The position numbers and the translations under genes are program-made. The notes beneath the pieces are model-generated. The model was given only the letters and a program-made list of their open reading frames with translations. It made no database searches and was not told the DNA's origin. 64,000 bases of DNA. Origin: Ridgeia piscesae (taxonomy: Eukaryota; Annelida; Polychaeta; Sabellida; Siboglinidae). Every line of letters starts with the position of its first letter. Position 1 is the first letter of the stretch. The stretch lies in the NCBI GenBank assembly GCA_025642075.2, contig JAODUO010000429.1, positions 256,001-320,000 on the forward strand, given 5' to 3'. Shown piece after piece: positions 63,530 through 64,000 of this stretch.

Positions 63530-63531
63530 GA

Positions 63532-63562
<31 letters not shown>

Positions 63563-63616
63563 CAACACTAGCACACAACACACACGCACGACGACACGTA
63601 CACCACCACACCAACA

Positions 63617-63653
<37 letters not shown>
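63530..63653. repeat. (CATA)n and (CA)n microsatellites
   Basis: CATA units at about 63533-63562 and a CA run at about 63620-63652. Confidence 0.9.
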
Positions 63654-63654
<1 letters not shown>

Positions 63655-63883
63655 TTGCTATAGCTACGATCATGATGCTTACTTTTACATGTGCACAACT
63701 TAACATTACCGCAGGTTTCGGTCTTACAATTACCTACTCAGACTTTACTTGTTCCCGTCATGTCCAGGTAACAGCAACACAACAACAATAACTACAGACA
63801 AATAAGTAACAACGGCTGCTGCACCAACAATATTAACAACATTTAGTGATTGTTGTCGTCGGTTTTTTTGTCGTAAGAGAATA

Positions 63884-63935
63884 ATAATAAAACTAACAAC
63901 AACACTAACACTACTAACAACACTAACACTAACAA

Positions 63936-64000
<65 letters not shown>
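63884..64000. repeat. ACTAAC-to-ACGAAC hexamer array, continues off the right edge
   Basis: Loose AACAACACTAAC units grade into a perfect ACGAAC hexamer run from about 63933 to the window end, so its true length is unknown. Confidence 0.9.

Overview
The window is nuclear DNA of an animal. Four protein genes split by GT-AG introns match bilaterian families, there is an isolated tRNA-Gly, and the rest is AT-rich sequence full of microsatellites, minisatellites, tRNA-derived SINEs, LINE 3' stubs and hAT/MITE-type DNA transposons. Intron size, the SINE types and the very long (GT)n and (TA)n tracts suggest a marine invertebrate such as a mollusc or invertebrate deuterostome. I cannot fix the phylum from sequence alone. 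No bacterial operon, CRISPR array or virus was seen.

Layout. 1-19 kb is repeat-dominated: a CpG-rich patch near 2.1-2.5 kb, LINE and MITE remnants, a nested pair of hAT-like elements (5.9-7.9 kb) carrying a GTACTC hexamer expansion, a 1.1-kb minisatellite built on a 19-bp unit (10.85-11.95 kb), and a 312-bp perfect (GT)n tract. 19.2-22.6 kb (+) holds a two-coding-exon SLC45A3-like transporter whose only coding intron contains a 27-bp minisatellite. 22.6-33 kb is a gene-poor spacer with one SINE and simple repeats.

33.1-46.5 kb (-) is a 14-exon PHF21A/PHF21B (BHC80)-type gene rebuilt here exon by exon: N-terminal coiled coil, AT-hook, C4HC3 PHD finger and C-terminal coiled coil, 477 aa. 48.6-55.0 kb (+) is a 7-coding-exon NUP50 gene, 463 aa. 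The two are head to head across about 2.1 kb, as are PHF21B and NUP50 on human 22q13.31 (from memory), so this looks like an old microsyntenic pair. 55.9-61.9 kb (-) is a partial gene for a single-pass membrane protein with one Ig domain and a Ser/Thr/Gly-rich tail; its signal-peptide exon was not found. NUP50 and the Ig gene converge tail to tail.

Roles. The PHF21-like protein is predicted to read unmodified H3K4 within a LSD1-CoREST-type complex, NUP50 is a nuclear-basket import cofactor, and the SLC45 protein is a proton-coupled sugar-type transporter. I see no functional pathway joining them; adjacency is the main link. The introns act as transposon traps: a piggyBac-like long-TIR element sits inside a hAT element inside NUP50 intron 2, and a 36-bp-TIR element with decayed gene remains sits in PHF21 intron 4. 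I found no clearly new biological system. The strongest observations are the conserved gene pair, the nested elements with readable target-site duplications, and tandem repeats that appear seeded from transposon ends or splice-site-like motifs.
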